DNA of 49,434 nt from an uncultured bacterium (GCA_900548385.1 URKJ01000037.1:1-49434), one strand, 5' to 3'. Counted from the stretch's first letter, positions 34,201-42,154 are shown. Translations and numbers: made by a program. The notes: generated by a model not told the origin, from the letters alone.

Positions 34201-34733
34201 ACGGGAACGAGGCGGGCGTCGCGGATACGGTAAACGGCAGGCTTGAGCAGATCAAGCCGCACGCCGACGGAATTCATATTCGCGGGGAGCGGATTGGTGT
34301 GGGTATAGACGGACTGTTCCGGGGTGACGGGATAAATAGTGGAAGAATAATAATGTTTATTTCCTTTGCCGCGGTTTCCCTCCAGAAAGAGATCAATCTG
34401 CCCGGACGGTTCCGCCGCGGTCTCCACACGGGCGGACATCGGTTTGCCCGCCCATGCCGGATCCCGTTTCTCGTAAAAACGCATGACGACTTTTCTGGCG
34501 TCCGGAAGCCTGAAGAAGTCGCGGGTGTCGATAACAAGTTCGCCGTCTGCGGAACGTGTTTTCAGCGAACGGAACAGGTCCCTGGGCTCGGTGGAGACCA
34601 TGATATTGATACCGTCGGCGGTTTTGCCGTGCCAGGTCCGCCCGGCTTCATGCGGTTTCAGTCCGTCAAGCTCCATTGCTGCTGCCGGAAACAGAAGTCC
34701 CGCTAACAGGGTGTATAAGAGAATCCGTTTCAT
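31206..34733 (-). CDS. Large secreted multidomain clan GH-A glycosidase with CBM9-like domain
   Basis: The protein has 1175 residues with a signal peptide (MKRILLYTLLAGLLFPAAA). Beta-sandwich domains, including a carbohydrate-binding-module-like part (about 185-365; YIINGGAERGWY...), precede a TIM barrel (about 480-790). IRIYEILNEPNIWGG gives N581-E582 as acid/base and FPITASEAGERS gives E692 as candidate nucleophile. The last 200 residues start with APVIDGDLSDWP, typical of CBM9-like modules. I chose ATG 34733 because GAAAGGA lies 8 bases upstream and a signal peptide begins there; the same frame is open further upstream but overlaps the pseudopilin gene. It lies 25 bases downstream of that pseudopilin gene and is followed by a terminator. 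Confidence 0.8.
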   Translation of the reverse strand: MKRILLYTLLAGLLFPAAAMELDGLKPHEAGRTWHGKTADGINIMVSTEPRDLFRSLKTRSADGELVIDTRDFFRLPDARKVVMRFYEKRDPAWAGKPMSARVETAAEPSGQIDLFLEGNRGKGNKHYYSSTIYPVTPEQSVYTHTNPLPANMNSVGVRLDLLKPAVYRIRDARLVPVKEEKTDSSVNYIINGGAERGWYATGMNGFEYRKMADDNRIFDGRGRTWDKVIDVAIDNKIRRSGNASFRITASPEHAGRFNLNPVPFKVGKSASFSCWIKGEKPKQEIELGLFLSNGIAYAKRFRITDEWKKYELFIPEWGKKTPGLIMYGDTVTGYGTVAKVVTPYFQPLNGTAWFDNFAYSLGGHSEFKPENGVMVSAKQGADRQYYFAGEPINVELTLRNPSGKTETANISWVLNDFFGKPAARSPKTETVTLKPGATVTKLFTIRPPENLRGAMNLLFDVNGGKTGLYFGVTGKPGALSHRIGVNYDPGRGNVTKAIPLLKDFRLGALRLWSTFRSTPNTGFRDVDEFHKHGFYLMMCLGQEGFAPNYMIPNDFGPWTKTVGELARKYRGKIRIYEILNEPNIWGGRVRNPDPANYSDMSVETNVRTIRELAKAVKAADPGALIGGPSSCHTDISWTSGVLAKGGAEALDVITEHPYRQQPELPDYEPELQTLRKIASRYKTAFPITASEAGERSTAQYPDPCRIPDYSRQQVAYNTRMMLIGLGNGLTQYYHFSFSLDFEGCGWHFLLQGNPGNNYHPIPGPVMFACRNAADRLEQAKPVERLKLGFNYRCYIFDRGDARIATLWKWNGKPDRMQLPAELKNAAVYDVMGTRLNSETLTLNEYPVYLETGLSADALKRAILNAGLSTDGSAFDAEFQISGEKEFAVKLHNLGHKPISGTVTADGEKRPFGPIAPEGYGTVAFRLNNPVSLNDRPVRVKVEVPALNQNREYNWNLRAVLAPKAPKAPVIDGDLSDWPAQAKEIPLARQTKLNHWTPAEDRIRAAARLAWDADHLYLGVTVYKKDYVESPVGVSGLWLADGIQFAFDPIRNATQALEGFQDDDFEYAAALVKNQPVVFRSAASAATYDSLGKEIGVISEVQRAIRRYPDCTVYEFAFPRQSVSPFRLQPGEAMRMNILVNLGNRKGRAGYLQLTPGIGESPKRPGLFMDLVLLP

Positions 34734-34758
34734 ATCGAGTCCTTTCGTATTAAATCTG

Positions 34759-35535
34759 TCAGAAGTCCATGGTACCGACGTTGCCCCAGTTTCTGGTGCC
34801 GTTCTGCTCTGCGAGCAGGTTGTCGCTGTACATGCGGGAATCGGGATTGTCCAGTCCTTTCCAGGTTCGTTTTGTAGTGACGTGACCGTCAACGTACAGG
34901 ATATTGGCTTGGAGTGAGTGGACTCTTCCGACCCATTTGTGCTGTTCGGCAAACACTTCGCCATCTGCTCCCGACCAGTTCGGGCTGGCATTGACGTAGC
35001 GTCCCGAAGCGGAATCGTTATTGAAATCGGAATCGAATATCAGATAGGTGCGGGACGGCATTTTGACGGAAGTCGTTTTAAGATGGGTACGTCCGCCGTC
35101 ATCAGTGCCCCATGTTCCGGCGGCAACGTAGCTGAGGCGGGCTGTGTTGACAAGTTGGATTTTATCTTCCGGGCAGTGAAATGCTTTCCATGAAGTGCCG
35201 TTGTGATCGGCATTCCCGTTGTCTTTGAGTTTGCCGCTCATGTAAAGTGTGCCGAATGTGTAGGGCCAGTGGTAAAGGTGGCAGTAGCGTGCTCCGGGAG
35301 CCTGGCTCGGATAACTGCTGAAGACCGGAGGCATGGCGAAGTCCGAAAAATCGTTTCTGTACGTCATGGAAGCCGTGCCGATCTGTTTCAGGTTGGAGGC
35401 GCAGGAGATCTTGTAAGCAGTCTTCCGTGCCGAGTTCAGAGCTGGCAGCAACATGCCCGCAAGGATAGCGATGATGGCAATTACCACGAGGAGTTCTATA
35501 AGGGTGAACTGCGTTTTCCGGGCGTGTTTTGTCAT
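34759..35535 (-). CDS. Prepilin-like protein (H-X9-DG pseudopilin)
   Basis: The protein has 258 residues. KTQFTLIELLVVIAIIAILAGMLLPALNSARKTAYKISCASNLKQIG is nearly the family consensus, except that Q rather than G precedes the cleavage-site F. HSLQANILYVDG near the C terminus is an exact H-X9-DG match. AAGGAG precedes the ATG. First gene of a two-gene operon with the 1175-residue glycosidase; promoter at 35571-35599. Confidence 0.9.
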   Translation of the reverse strand: MTKHARKTQFTLIELLVVIAIIAILAGMLLPALNSARKTAYKISCASNLKQIGTASMTYRNDFSDFAMPPVFSSYPSQAPGARYCHLYHWPYTFGTLYMSGKLKDNGNADHNGTSWKAFHCPEDKIQLVNTARLSYVAAGTWGTDDGGRTHLKTTSVKMPSRTYLIFDSDFNNDSASGRYVNASPNWSGADGEVFAEQHKWVGRVHSLQANILYVDGHVTTKRTWKGLDNPDSRMYSDNLLAEQNGTRNWGNVGTMDF

Positions 35536-35570
35536 GACGAAAATCTCCTTATTTTTGGGTTCTTTGATAA

Positions 35571-35599
35571 ATTATAATACATTTTAAATAAAAAGTCAA
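35571..35599 (-). promoter_or_regulatory. Sigma-70-type promoter of the pseudopilin-glycosidase operon
   Basis: On the minus strand TTGACT (35594-35599) and TATAAT (35571-35576) are 17 bases apart, 35 bases before the start codon. Confidence 0.85.
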
Positions 35600-35633
35600 C
35601 AGGTATAAAACAGGAATATATCAGGAATCCTGA
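35600..35633 (-). repeat. Three direct repeats phased by 11 bases, abutting the -35 box
   Basis: On the plus strand CAGGTAT (35600-35606), CAGGAAT (35611-35617) and CAGGAAT (35622-35628) follow each other at exactly 11-base steps, starting at the base next to the -35 box. The last one is part of the palindrome TCAGGAATCCTGA (35621-35633). The arrangement resembles a binding site for an activator contacting one DNA face. Confidence 0.6.
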
Positions 35634-35674
35634 CAAAAATATCAGATATAGTGACAAATGGCTTCAGGGGGGAA

Positions 35675-38173
35675 TCAAGGAGTATCCGGCAGGGCGAGGG
35701 TTTCGGGAAAGTGGCGGATCATGTGCTTGACGGCTTCCAGATAGATGCGGATCTGGGTGCGTGAGCCGCAGATGCAGAGCGATCCGGCAAACTTGCCGTT
35801 TTCCGTCGGTATTTTTACCGAACCGAGCGTGATGAAACCGTTTTTTTGAAAATCGGTCAGCGGGCTGATGAACATTTCCGCATCGCGGATGATCGAGATT
35901 CCCATGGTTCCGACGATTTCATCCAGCGAGGCTGGAGCGACATGCCGGGCGACATGGTAAAAAAACGGGTGCAGCATCGTGCAGAGCGAGAGAAATTCGT
36001 GGCTTTCCCCCCAACCGCGGCGGGCGCTTGACATGCGGCGGTTCATCTCTTTCTGAAAACGGAGGTAGCCGCGCAATGGTTCGGAGTCGGATATGAATTT
36101 GCCGGGACGGATGAAGAGGAGACCCAGTTCCCGTTCTCCCTGCGGGGAAATTCCGGCATCAATCGGCAGAAGCATTTTTTTGCCGCGGAACGCCGGATGT
36201 GCGGCGAGTCCCCACATGATAAGACCGGCAAGCGAGGCGGAACCATTCATGGCGGTCGCGTAATGATCGTTCAGATACTTGCGCAGGCGCAGCAGCGGGG
36301 TGGCGTCAAGGTAGACACGCGCGCGGAAAATGCCGTCGCCGCAGTCCATGGTTTCCGGCGGGGAAACCGGACCGGAAAGCGGAGGATAGACCACCGGCCC
36401 GGCCGATCCCCATTGACGTTTCAAGTCGCCGAGCAGTTCCTGCATCGGTGCGCCGTCGGCGGTGATGTGATGAAACTGAAACCAGAGATCGACTTCCCGC
36501 AGATCATCGGTGAACCGGGCTGTCACGCAAGTCATGCCCCAGCCCGGATGACGGAAGATCTGTAGGTCCGGGGTGCGGAACCGCTGGCGGGGATGTTCCG
36601 CATTGACGGATGGACCGAAGAAGATAAACGAGGCGCTCATGATCCGCTCGACGTAGCGCTGGAGATTCCGGCGGGTCAGAAGATGAAAGCGTTTGTTCTG
36701 TTTCTGCCAGTTTTTCAGAGCGTCGGAGATCAGACCGGGACGCGTCCGGGAGTCGGCTTCCCGGTATTGGTTGCAGATGCGGATAATGGCGGAAAGCGCA
36801 TTGCCCGCCTGCTCCTCCGTAAGATTGAGCAGGTGCGAATGCCGCTTGTCAAACAGCGGATGGAGCGAGAGCAGATTGCCGGAGGCGTCTACCCGCGCTT
36901 CGACGATGTCGCAGCAGGAGATCCGCCGCCGTCCGAAAGAAAAGAGTCCCGGTTCCACCGACCAGTGAAGGTCCTGATGCACCAGCAGAAACCCGTACAG
37001 TTTCCGGAGCAGTATCTGCCGGGCCTCTTCCGCCGAGCGGGGAACGGCGCCGCCGCAGTAATCCAGCCGGAAACTGGCGAGCATGAATTTGGAGTATTCC
37101 CCGCGCAGAAAAACGGACGTCAGCTTCCGCCATCCGTGCGCTTCCGCACGAACCCCGAGGAGACGGCAGAACTGGAGGAGTTTCAGAACCACAATCATGG
37201 CAATCGCTCCGGGACTCCAACGGTCGAACAGACGCGAAAGACGGGGCAGGGTGCGTATCTGTTCCGGTTTTTCGGCGGGAGCCGCGACCGGGGCGGCATC
37301 GGGCATACGGCGGTTGATGAACGCGCCCAGAAGTTCCGCGATCCGTTCCGGATGTTCTTCCTGCGGGAGATGCCCGCAATCCGGAAGCAGGAGTCCGCGC
37401 GAATTGCGCAGAGTCCCGGCAAAGAAGCCGAGGGAGTTCCGCGGAACCACCGCATCTTCCGCCCCCAGAAGGATCAGAACCGGCAGTTCGAGACCGGAAA
37501 GAGAGTTGGTGAGCAGGTCGTTTTCCGGATTCCGGGTATATTCCCCGGCGGCGCGGATGATGGAGTCCAGCCGTCCCGGATGACGCAGCATTGCGGAATA
37601 TGCGTCGAGCGTCCGCCCGTCGATGGCGTTGTGCTCGCCGTAGACGTATTGCAGCAGAACGCGCGCGAGAAAACGGGAGCGCGCGAATTCCAGAACGCGC
37701 CCGCCGCCCGTCAGAGAGAGCGATGCGATCTGGGAAATATAATCGGGGATCGGGTCGTCGGGTGCGCGGCAGGCGATCAGGCAGAGGCGGTCCAGCCGTG
37801 AGAGAATTTCCGGTGCCAACGACAGAATCAGAGCGATTTCTCCGCCGAAGCCGTGACCCACAAGCGTGATCCGGCGGAGATCGAGCTGAAGGATCAGCCG
37901 TTTGACGAGTTCCGCCTGATCATAAATGGAAAGTGCCGTTTCGGAATTTCCGAGCGAGAAGCCGAATCCGGCAAGGTCGACCCGGAGATAGCGGAATCCC
38001 TCTTCCGGCATGTGCCGCAACATCGCTTCCCAGGTCCAGGAAAACGAGGCGAACCCATGCAGAAACAGTACGGTTGCGCCGTTTCCGCCGGAATCCCGGC
38101 AGGCGATAACGTCATCGCTCAGCCGGATGTGTCTGTATTCGGAATGCTGCTCAGCGCGTCGTTCCGTCTGCAT
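35675..38173 (-). CDS. Fusion of alpha/beta-hydrolase-like domain (Ser missing) and acyltransferase/condensation-like domain
   Basis: The protein has 832 residues. The first 285 fold as an alpha/beta hydrolase: oxyanion-loop FLHGFASFSWTW, nucleophile elbow LVGHGFGGEIAL, acid GAEDAVVP (D240), histidine CGHLPQEEHPE (H268). The nucleophile serine of the usual GHSxG is glycine here (G108, codon GGC), so ordinary hydrolysis is unlikely. After a linker, the C-terminal half (about 340-830) has WFQFHHITADGAPM, that is H568-H569-xxx-D573-G574. This is the HHxxxDG motif of condensation domains and chloramphenicol-acetyltransferase-like acyltransferases. No carrier-protein domain is visible. The gene overlaps the upstream LCAT-like lipoprotein gene by 23 bases. 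Function unknown; acyl transfer to a lipid, glycan or thioester partner is a guess. Confidence 0.7.
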   Translation of the reverse strand: MQTERRAEQHSEYRHIRLSDDVIACRDSGGNGATVLFLHGFASFSWTWEAMLRHMPEEGFRYLRVDLAGFGFSLGNSETALSIYDQAELVKRLILQLDLRRITLVGHGFGGEIALILSLAPEILSRLDRLCLIACRAPDDPIPDYISQIASLSLTGGGRVLEFARSRFLARVLLQYVYGEHNAIDGRTLDAYSAMLRHPGRLDSIIRAAGEYTRNPENDLLTNSLSGLELPVLILLGAEDAVVPRNSLGFFAGTLRNSRGLLLPDCGHLPQEEHPERIAELLGAFINRRMPDAAPVAAPAEKPEQIRTLPRLSRLFDRWSPGAIAMIVVLKLLQFCRLLGVRAEAHGWRKLTSVFLRGEYSKFMLASFRLDYCGGAVPRSAEEARQILLRKLYGFLLVHQDLHWSVEPGLFSFGRRRISCCDIVEARVDASGNLLSLHPLFDKRHSHLLNLTEEQAGNALSAIIRICNQYREADSRTRPGLISDALKNWQKQNKRFHLLTRRNLQRYVERIMSASFIFFGPSVNAEHPRQRFRTPDLQIFRHPGWGMTCVTARFTDDLREVDLWFQFHHITADGAPMQELLGDLKRQWGSAGPVVYPPLSGPVSPPETMDCGDGIFRARVYLDATPLLRLRKYLNDHYATAMNGSASLAGLIMWGLAAHPAFRGKKMLLPIDAGISPQGERELGLLFIRPGKFISDSEPLRGYLRFQKEMNRRMSSARRGWGESHEFLSLCTMLHPFFYHVARHVAPASLDEIVGTMGISIIRDAEMFISPLTDFQKNGFITLGSVKIPTENGKFAGSLCICGSRTQIRIYLEAVKHMIRHFPETLALPDTP

Positions 38174-39686
38174 GTGCGGAGAGCCCTTTGCGGAGAATGG
38201 CTTCGTAGTGTTTCATGTGAGCCTTCTGGTAGGGCGTGGGCGTCGAGAGCAGCAGGAAGAACAGATTGCTTTCAAAGACGTCGCTGTTCATGATTCCCAT
38301 GTGTCCGCCCGGCAGGTGGACGATCGTACTCCATGCGATCGGGGAGACAAGGAACGGCATCCAGTTTTCGAGTGTCCGGAGGTCGAGTCGCGCGCTCATC
38401 GTGGGAACTTTGCCGTCTCCGGCATCCCGCATTGCAACGGAGACTTGCCCGGTCTTGGGATCGACTGCAAGAACGGAGCTGGTCATGATCGTGTCTCCGG
38501 CGAGCAGACTGACTGCGACATTTTCCGGCGTGGCTGCGGGAATCTGCATGGCGCGCTTGAACTGCCGGGCTCTGCGGAGGCATTTGTCAAGGTGATCCGT
38601 GGCGATGCGCAGCCGTTCTTCCCTGCTCTTGATGTCCGGCAGCAGGATTTTGAGCCATTCATCCTGACGGGGATCGGTGAGCCCCCAGTTGTAACGCTTC
38701 CAGGTTTCGATCCGGAAGTATTCAACGGGCGTTTCCGTTCCGGCGATCCGGACGCTGTTGCTTTCGACGTTCGGGAGCATCTGATAATAGGACGGGAACG
38801 TGCCGATGACAGTTTTCGGATAGGCAGGAGCCGCAGGCGAGAGCCGGAGCCCTTCGGTCAGTTCCACCAGCGTGTCGGGATACCCTGCGTTCGGCGTGGC
38901 GATGATGATGACGCGGTCGATGTATTTTGCGCCTTCCCAGGTCAGCCGCGGCAGGTCCAGTTCCCGTTCGGGGAGCGGCGTGCCGCCGTAGCGCATGAAA
39001 TAACGGGCGACGAGTCCGCCCATGCTGTGCGCGACGAGGTCGAAATGAATATCGTGGTTTTCAAGCCCGTAGAGCTGCGCATAGCGTTCCTGCAGATAGC
39101 GTTTTTTCTCAACGATGAATTCTTTGAGGCGCCCGGCGTTTTCGGAGATGTCGCGCCGCCAGTCATAATAGAAGATGAACTGCGAGTAGAAATTTTTGCC
39201 TTTTGGAAGCGGACGGTCATCGGGGACATAGCCCGCTTTGGAAAGCGCATTGACGAGAATGTCATAGCCCTCGTAATCGAACGAGAAGCCGAGGACGCGG
39301 ATCTGGGATTTGTCCAGCAGCCCGGAGGGGGTGATGTCGGATTTCAATGCGGACAGCGGTTTATTCTCCTGCATCGGATGGGCGAGACGGGCTAATTTGT
39401 TGCCTGTCAGCATCTCGGTCAGTGCAAACTGTCCCCAGATATTGGTTCCGTCGCGGCGGTCTGCCAGTTTGGAGCCGAGCAGACCGTGGATTACGATCAC
39501 CGGATTGCGTCCGGGACCTTCATAGTCGAATGATTTCTGCATGACTTCCGTATAGACCGTTTTCCCGTACGTTTTCTGGTCCTGGTAGGAACCGGATTCG
39601 ATCGTGGTACAGGAATTGAGCATGATCGCCGGAACGAGTGGAAGTGCGCAGGAAAGCGCTTTGTGTTTCAGTTTGTCGATTGTCAT
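38151..39686 (-). CDS. Lipoprotein with LCAT-like alpha/beta-hydrolase domain
   Basis: The protein has 511 residues. A lipoprotein signal ends in the lipobox LNSC (C26). The domain has VIVIHGLLGSKL, FIFYYDWRRDI and the nucleophile elbow VAHSMGGLVARYF with S221, and a late GGHMGI histidine region. This matches lecithin:cholesterol-acyltransferase-type lipases or acyltransferases, probably anchored at the outer membrane. Unlike the protein encoded downstream, its catalytic serine is intact. A GGCGGGGG stretch precedes the ATG. The 23-base overlap with the downstream gene suggests both products act together, perhaps in lipid acyl transfer. Confidence 0.78.
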   Translation of the reverse strand: MTIDKLKHKALSCALPLVPAIMLNSCTTIESGSYQDQKTYGKTVYTEVMQKSFDYEGPGRNPVIVIHGLLGSKLADRRDGTNIWGQFALTEMLTGNKLARLAHPMQENKPLSALKSDITPSGLLDKSQIRVLGFSFDYEGYDILVNALSKAGYVPDDRPLPKGKNFYSQFIFYYDWRRDISENAGRLKEFIVEKKRYLQERYAQLYGLENHDIHFDLVAHSMGGLVARYFMRYGGTPLPERELDLPRLTWEGAKYIDRVIIIATPNAGYPDTLVELTEGLRLSPAAPAYPKTVIGTFPSYYQMLPNVESNSVRIAGTETPVEYFRIETWKRYNWGLTDPRQDEWLKILLPDIKSREERLRIATDHLDKCLRRARQFKRAMQIPAATPENVAVSLLAGDTIMTSSVLAVDPKTGQVSVAMRDAGDGKVPTMSARLDLRTLENWMPFLVSPIAWSTIVHLPGGHMGIMNSDVFESNLFFLLLSTPTPYQKAHMKHYEAILRKGLSAHADGTTR

Positions 39687-39724
39687 GGGAGCCCCCGCCT
39701 TTCAAAAAAGTTCAATAACCGATC

Positions 39725-39748
39725 CATTCCGGCAGGAATGCCGGAATG
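39725..39748. repeat. Perfect inverted repeat with GGAA loop upstream of the lipoprotein gene
   Basis: CATTCCGGCA (39725-39734), loop GGAA, TGCCGGAATG (39739-39748): a perfect 10-base-pair hairpin. No T-run follows on either strand, so it is not a standard terminator. It lies between the AraC/PocR-like gene and the lipoprotein gene, where it could be an operator or an RNA structure. Confidence 0.6.
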
Positions 39749-39812
39749 TCCCCGTGTCAATAATGTATCATGGTAAACAGGGAATACAAGCGGAAAAGGA
39801 AAAATCCGTTCG

Positions 39813-40592
39813 TTAATCCTGTCCGGATTCCCGGTATTTGCGGGGAGAAACGCCGGTAATCCGGTGAAAACAGGTGGAAAAATAGTTGCTGTCATGAAAT
39901 CCGCAGAGGGAGGCGATTTGTGTGACCGAGTGACTCCGGTGCAGTTTCAGATAGACTTTGGCTTCCCGGATGCGTCGTTCCAACAGCAGTTCCCGGAAAT
40001 TTTTCCCCGTCTGTTTTTTGATGAGTTCTCCGAGATAATTCGGAGTGACCCGCAGAGTTTCCGCCGCGTCTTCCAGCGAGAGATCATTGGAAAAATGACG
40101 GTCGATCAGAAATTCGATGTTGCGGATGTAGTAATCCGGCGGACGCTGTTTTCCGGTTCCGGCAGTTTTCTGCCACAGGGCGATTTCCAGCAGGATCAGG
40201 TCATTCAGAAACGAGCAGGCACGGTGCAGGGCGGCGACTGTTTGCGGGGAGGGGGCGGACTGGTCCGCGATGCGGAAAGATCCGGCGTAGATGACCGCGA
40301 TCAGTTCTGCGCCGGGTTTGACCGGAAACGCGTAATCCCAGACTCCGAACGGGCAGGTGCCGTGAAAAGGATGGCCGAGGCGTGCGACGGCAAGACTGCG
40401 GTCCTTGTTGCGGACGCAGACCATCTGCCCGCCGTGCATTTTGGTGGTGCGGCAGAATTCCCCATGGTGGAGATACTGATCCGGTGCCAGACGGAGTGCT
40501 TCACACTCAAGAAACGCCGGGTGCAGGATATGAATGCTGAACACTGCGTTGTGCTGTTGTTCCAGAAGCCGCAGAGCCGCGTTCAGGTTCAT
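39813..40592 (-). CDS. AraC-family regulator with PocR-like sensor domain
   Basis: The protein has 259 residues. The N-terminal half contains a cysteine-bearing sensor pattern (EFCRTTKMHGGQMVCVRNKDRS..., FHGTCPFGVWDYAFPV) resembling PocR-type ligand-binding domains. The C-terminal half is a clear AraC double helix-turn-helix: DLSLEDAAETLRVTPNYLGELIKKQTGKNFRELLLERRI and VTQIASLCGFHDSNYFSTCFHRITGVSPRKYR. ATG 40592 overlaps the stop of the transporter gene as ATGA (40589-40592). The coupling places it in an operon with thiE and the EamA-type transporter; it could sense a ligand related to that transporter. Confidence 0.85.
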   Translation of the reverse strand: MNLNAALRLLEQQHNAVFSIHILHPAFLECEALRLAPDQYLHHGEFCRTTKMHGGQMVCVRNKDRSLAVARLGHPFHGTCPFGVWDYAFPVKPGAELIAVIYAGSFRIADQSAPSPQTVAALHRACSFLNDLILLEIALWQKTAGTGKQRPPDYYIRNIEFLIDRHFSNDLSLEDAAETLRVTPNYLGELIKKQTGKNFRELLLERRIREAKVYLKLHRSHSVTQIASLCGFHDSNYFSTCFHRITGVSPRKYRESGQD

Positions 40593-41497
40593 TGCTGCAC
40601 CAGCAGGGTGCGGGCGTAGGAATAAAGACACATCGCCACGATCATTACAACCGCCATCAGGAACCGCCGCATCCACGCTTTCCGGTCGACGCGCGGTTCC
40701 AGATGTTCCATGCCGAGGTGCAGAAGCCATGCGCCGATCAGCACCGAAATGATGCCGCGGCTCGCCTGAATGATGTTGCCGTAGACCGGTCCCAGCGAGC
40801 TGTAACAGAGATAGATCAGGATCATGGCGGCATACCAGGTGACGGCATAGGGGAAAGCGTCTTTGCACTTCGTCCGGTTCCAGGGATATTTCAGCAGAAA
40901 CGGGATCGTCAGAATGCCGAGGAGCAGATACATGAGCGCGGCGACGGCGGTTGAATTGACGATGATGCTTTGTCCGGGCATCCGCCAGATCAGTTCCGCT
41001 TCCAGTATGTCGCATGTAGCGTACATCAGCAGCGTGAATCCGAGCCAGCTGGCGGCTTTGAGCGTGATGCGTCCGCCGGTGAAGTTCATGCCGACAGCGC
41101 CGACCGCACAGAGGATGATCGCCATCCATTGCAGAAAATGCAGGGAGGAACGGGTGATAACCATGCAGATGATCGCCAGCACGATGATTTTCAGACCGAG
41201 CAGCGAGGAGAGGCGCGACGCCTCCAGTTCCCGCAGAGTCTGGAAGAATCCGAACTGTCCCGCCATGAAAGCGATCACGCAGATCAGCAGCATTCCGCAG
41301 AACAGCGGCGTCAGCGGAAAGCGGGTGAACGGAAGAATCAACGGGATCGTCAGCGCGCCGAATACGCCCATGACGAGCTGAGAGAACACCACCAGTTCAA
41401 ACGGCGTTTTGTGTTTATTGATATACTGACGCGACAGAACATAGGAGACCGACTGGAGAAATGCGGAAAGAAGACCGCCGATGATTCCCGCCAGCAT
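40589..41497 (-). CDS. EamA/DMT-type ten-helix transporter
   Basis: The protein has 302 residues with about ten hydrophobic segments in two homologous halves, as in drug/metabolite transporters (EamA family). QASRGIISVLIGAWLL near the C terminus resembles the end of the second repeat. The start lies 6 bases after the thiE stop, with GGGAGGAG as ribosome binding site inside the end of thiE. Linkage to thiE makes a thiamine precursor or related small molecule a possible substrate; nothing in the sequence proves it. Confidence 0.78.
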   Translation of the reverse strand: MLAGIIGGLLSAFLQSVSYVLSRQYINKHKTPFELVVFSQLVMGVFGALTIPLILPFTRFPLTPLFCGMLLICVIAFMAGQFGFFQTLRELEASRLSSLLGLKIIVLAIICMVITRSSLHFLQWMAIILCAVGAVGMNFTGGRITLKAASWLGFTLLMYATCDILEAELIWRMPGQSIIVNSTAVAALMYLLLGILTIPFLLKYPWNRTKCKDAFPYAVTWYAAMILIYLCYSSLGPVYGNIIQASRGIISVLIGAWLLHLGMEHLEPRVDRKAWMRRFLMAVVMIVAMCLYSYARTLLVQQ

Positions 41498-41503
41498 TGT
41501 TGT

Positions 41504-42154
41504 TCACTCCTCCCACAGAGCGCGCATGGCGCGGGCCTTGGCAGCGACGTCATCCGCCTGGGTGAGTTCGGTGACCATGGCGAAAATGCGTGCTCCGGCG
41601 TCGTACAGCTGTGGAATGTTGTGCTCCTTGACTCCGCCCATCACGGAAAACGGAATGGAAAGTTTCGGGGCGGCATTGCGGATGATTTCGAGTCCGAGCG
41701 GCTGAACCGGAGTGTTTTTGGTGCGGGTCGGGAAGACCGGACCGAGGTTGACGTAGTCGGCACCCTGAGCCTGAGCTTCCAGCGCCTGTTCGACGGAGTG
41801 CGTCGATCTGCCGAGGATCAGCTCCGGAGCAATCCGGCGCGCGGCTTCCAAAGGCATGTCGTCCTGTCCGAGATGAACGCCGTCCGCTCCGATGGCAAGG
41901 GCGATGTCCACATGGTCGTTCATCAGCATCAGTACGCCGAGTTCATCGCATTTCCTGCGGAATTTTTCGGCGAGAAGAGTCAATTCTCTGCCGGAAAGAT
42001 TTTTTTCCCGGAGCTGTACGGTCCGCACACCGCCGTCGGCCGCCGCCGCGAGAACGTCGAGGACGGATCTTCCGTTGGTGAATTCGTGCCCGATCACGAG
42101 ATAGAGACCGGTGTTGCGGAAGCGTTCCGCGCGTTGTTTTCTCAGTTCGTTCAT
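41504..42154 (-). CDS. thiE: Thiamine phosphate synthase
   Basis: The protein has 216 residues, the usual ThiE length. It has the family motifs VRTVQLREKNLSGRELTLLAEKFRRKCDELG, LMLMNDHVDIALAIGADGVHLGQDDMP, ILGRSTHSVEQALEAQAQGADYVNLGPVFPTRTKNT and PFSVMGGV. The enzyme joins hydroxymethylpyrimidine diphosphate and thiazole phosphate to thiamine phosphate in the cytoplasm. ATG 42154 has GGAG 7 bases upstream; the open frame continues further upstream but overlaps rpmB on an unlikely protein. A terminator lies only 24 bases before the start codon, so the gene may depend on read-through. Confidence 0.93.
   Translation of the reverse strand: MNELRKQRAERFRNTGLYLVIGHEFTNGRSVLDVLAAAADGGVRTVQLREKNLSGRELTLLAEKFRRKCDELGVLMLMNDHVDIALAIGADGVHLGQDDMPLEAARRIAPELILGRSTHSVEQALEAQAQGADYVNLGPVFPTRTKNTPVQPLGLEIIRNAAPKLSIPFSVMGGVKEHNIPQLYDAGARIFAMVTELTQADDVAAKARAMRALWEE

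Noticed and set aside
34734..34991. N-terminal extension of the 1175-residue glycosidase by 86 codons
   Set aside because: It overlaps the pseudopilin gene in another frame, while ATG 34733 has a ribosome binding site and begins a signal peptide.
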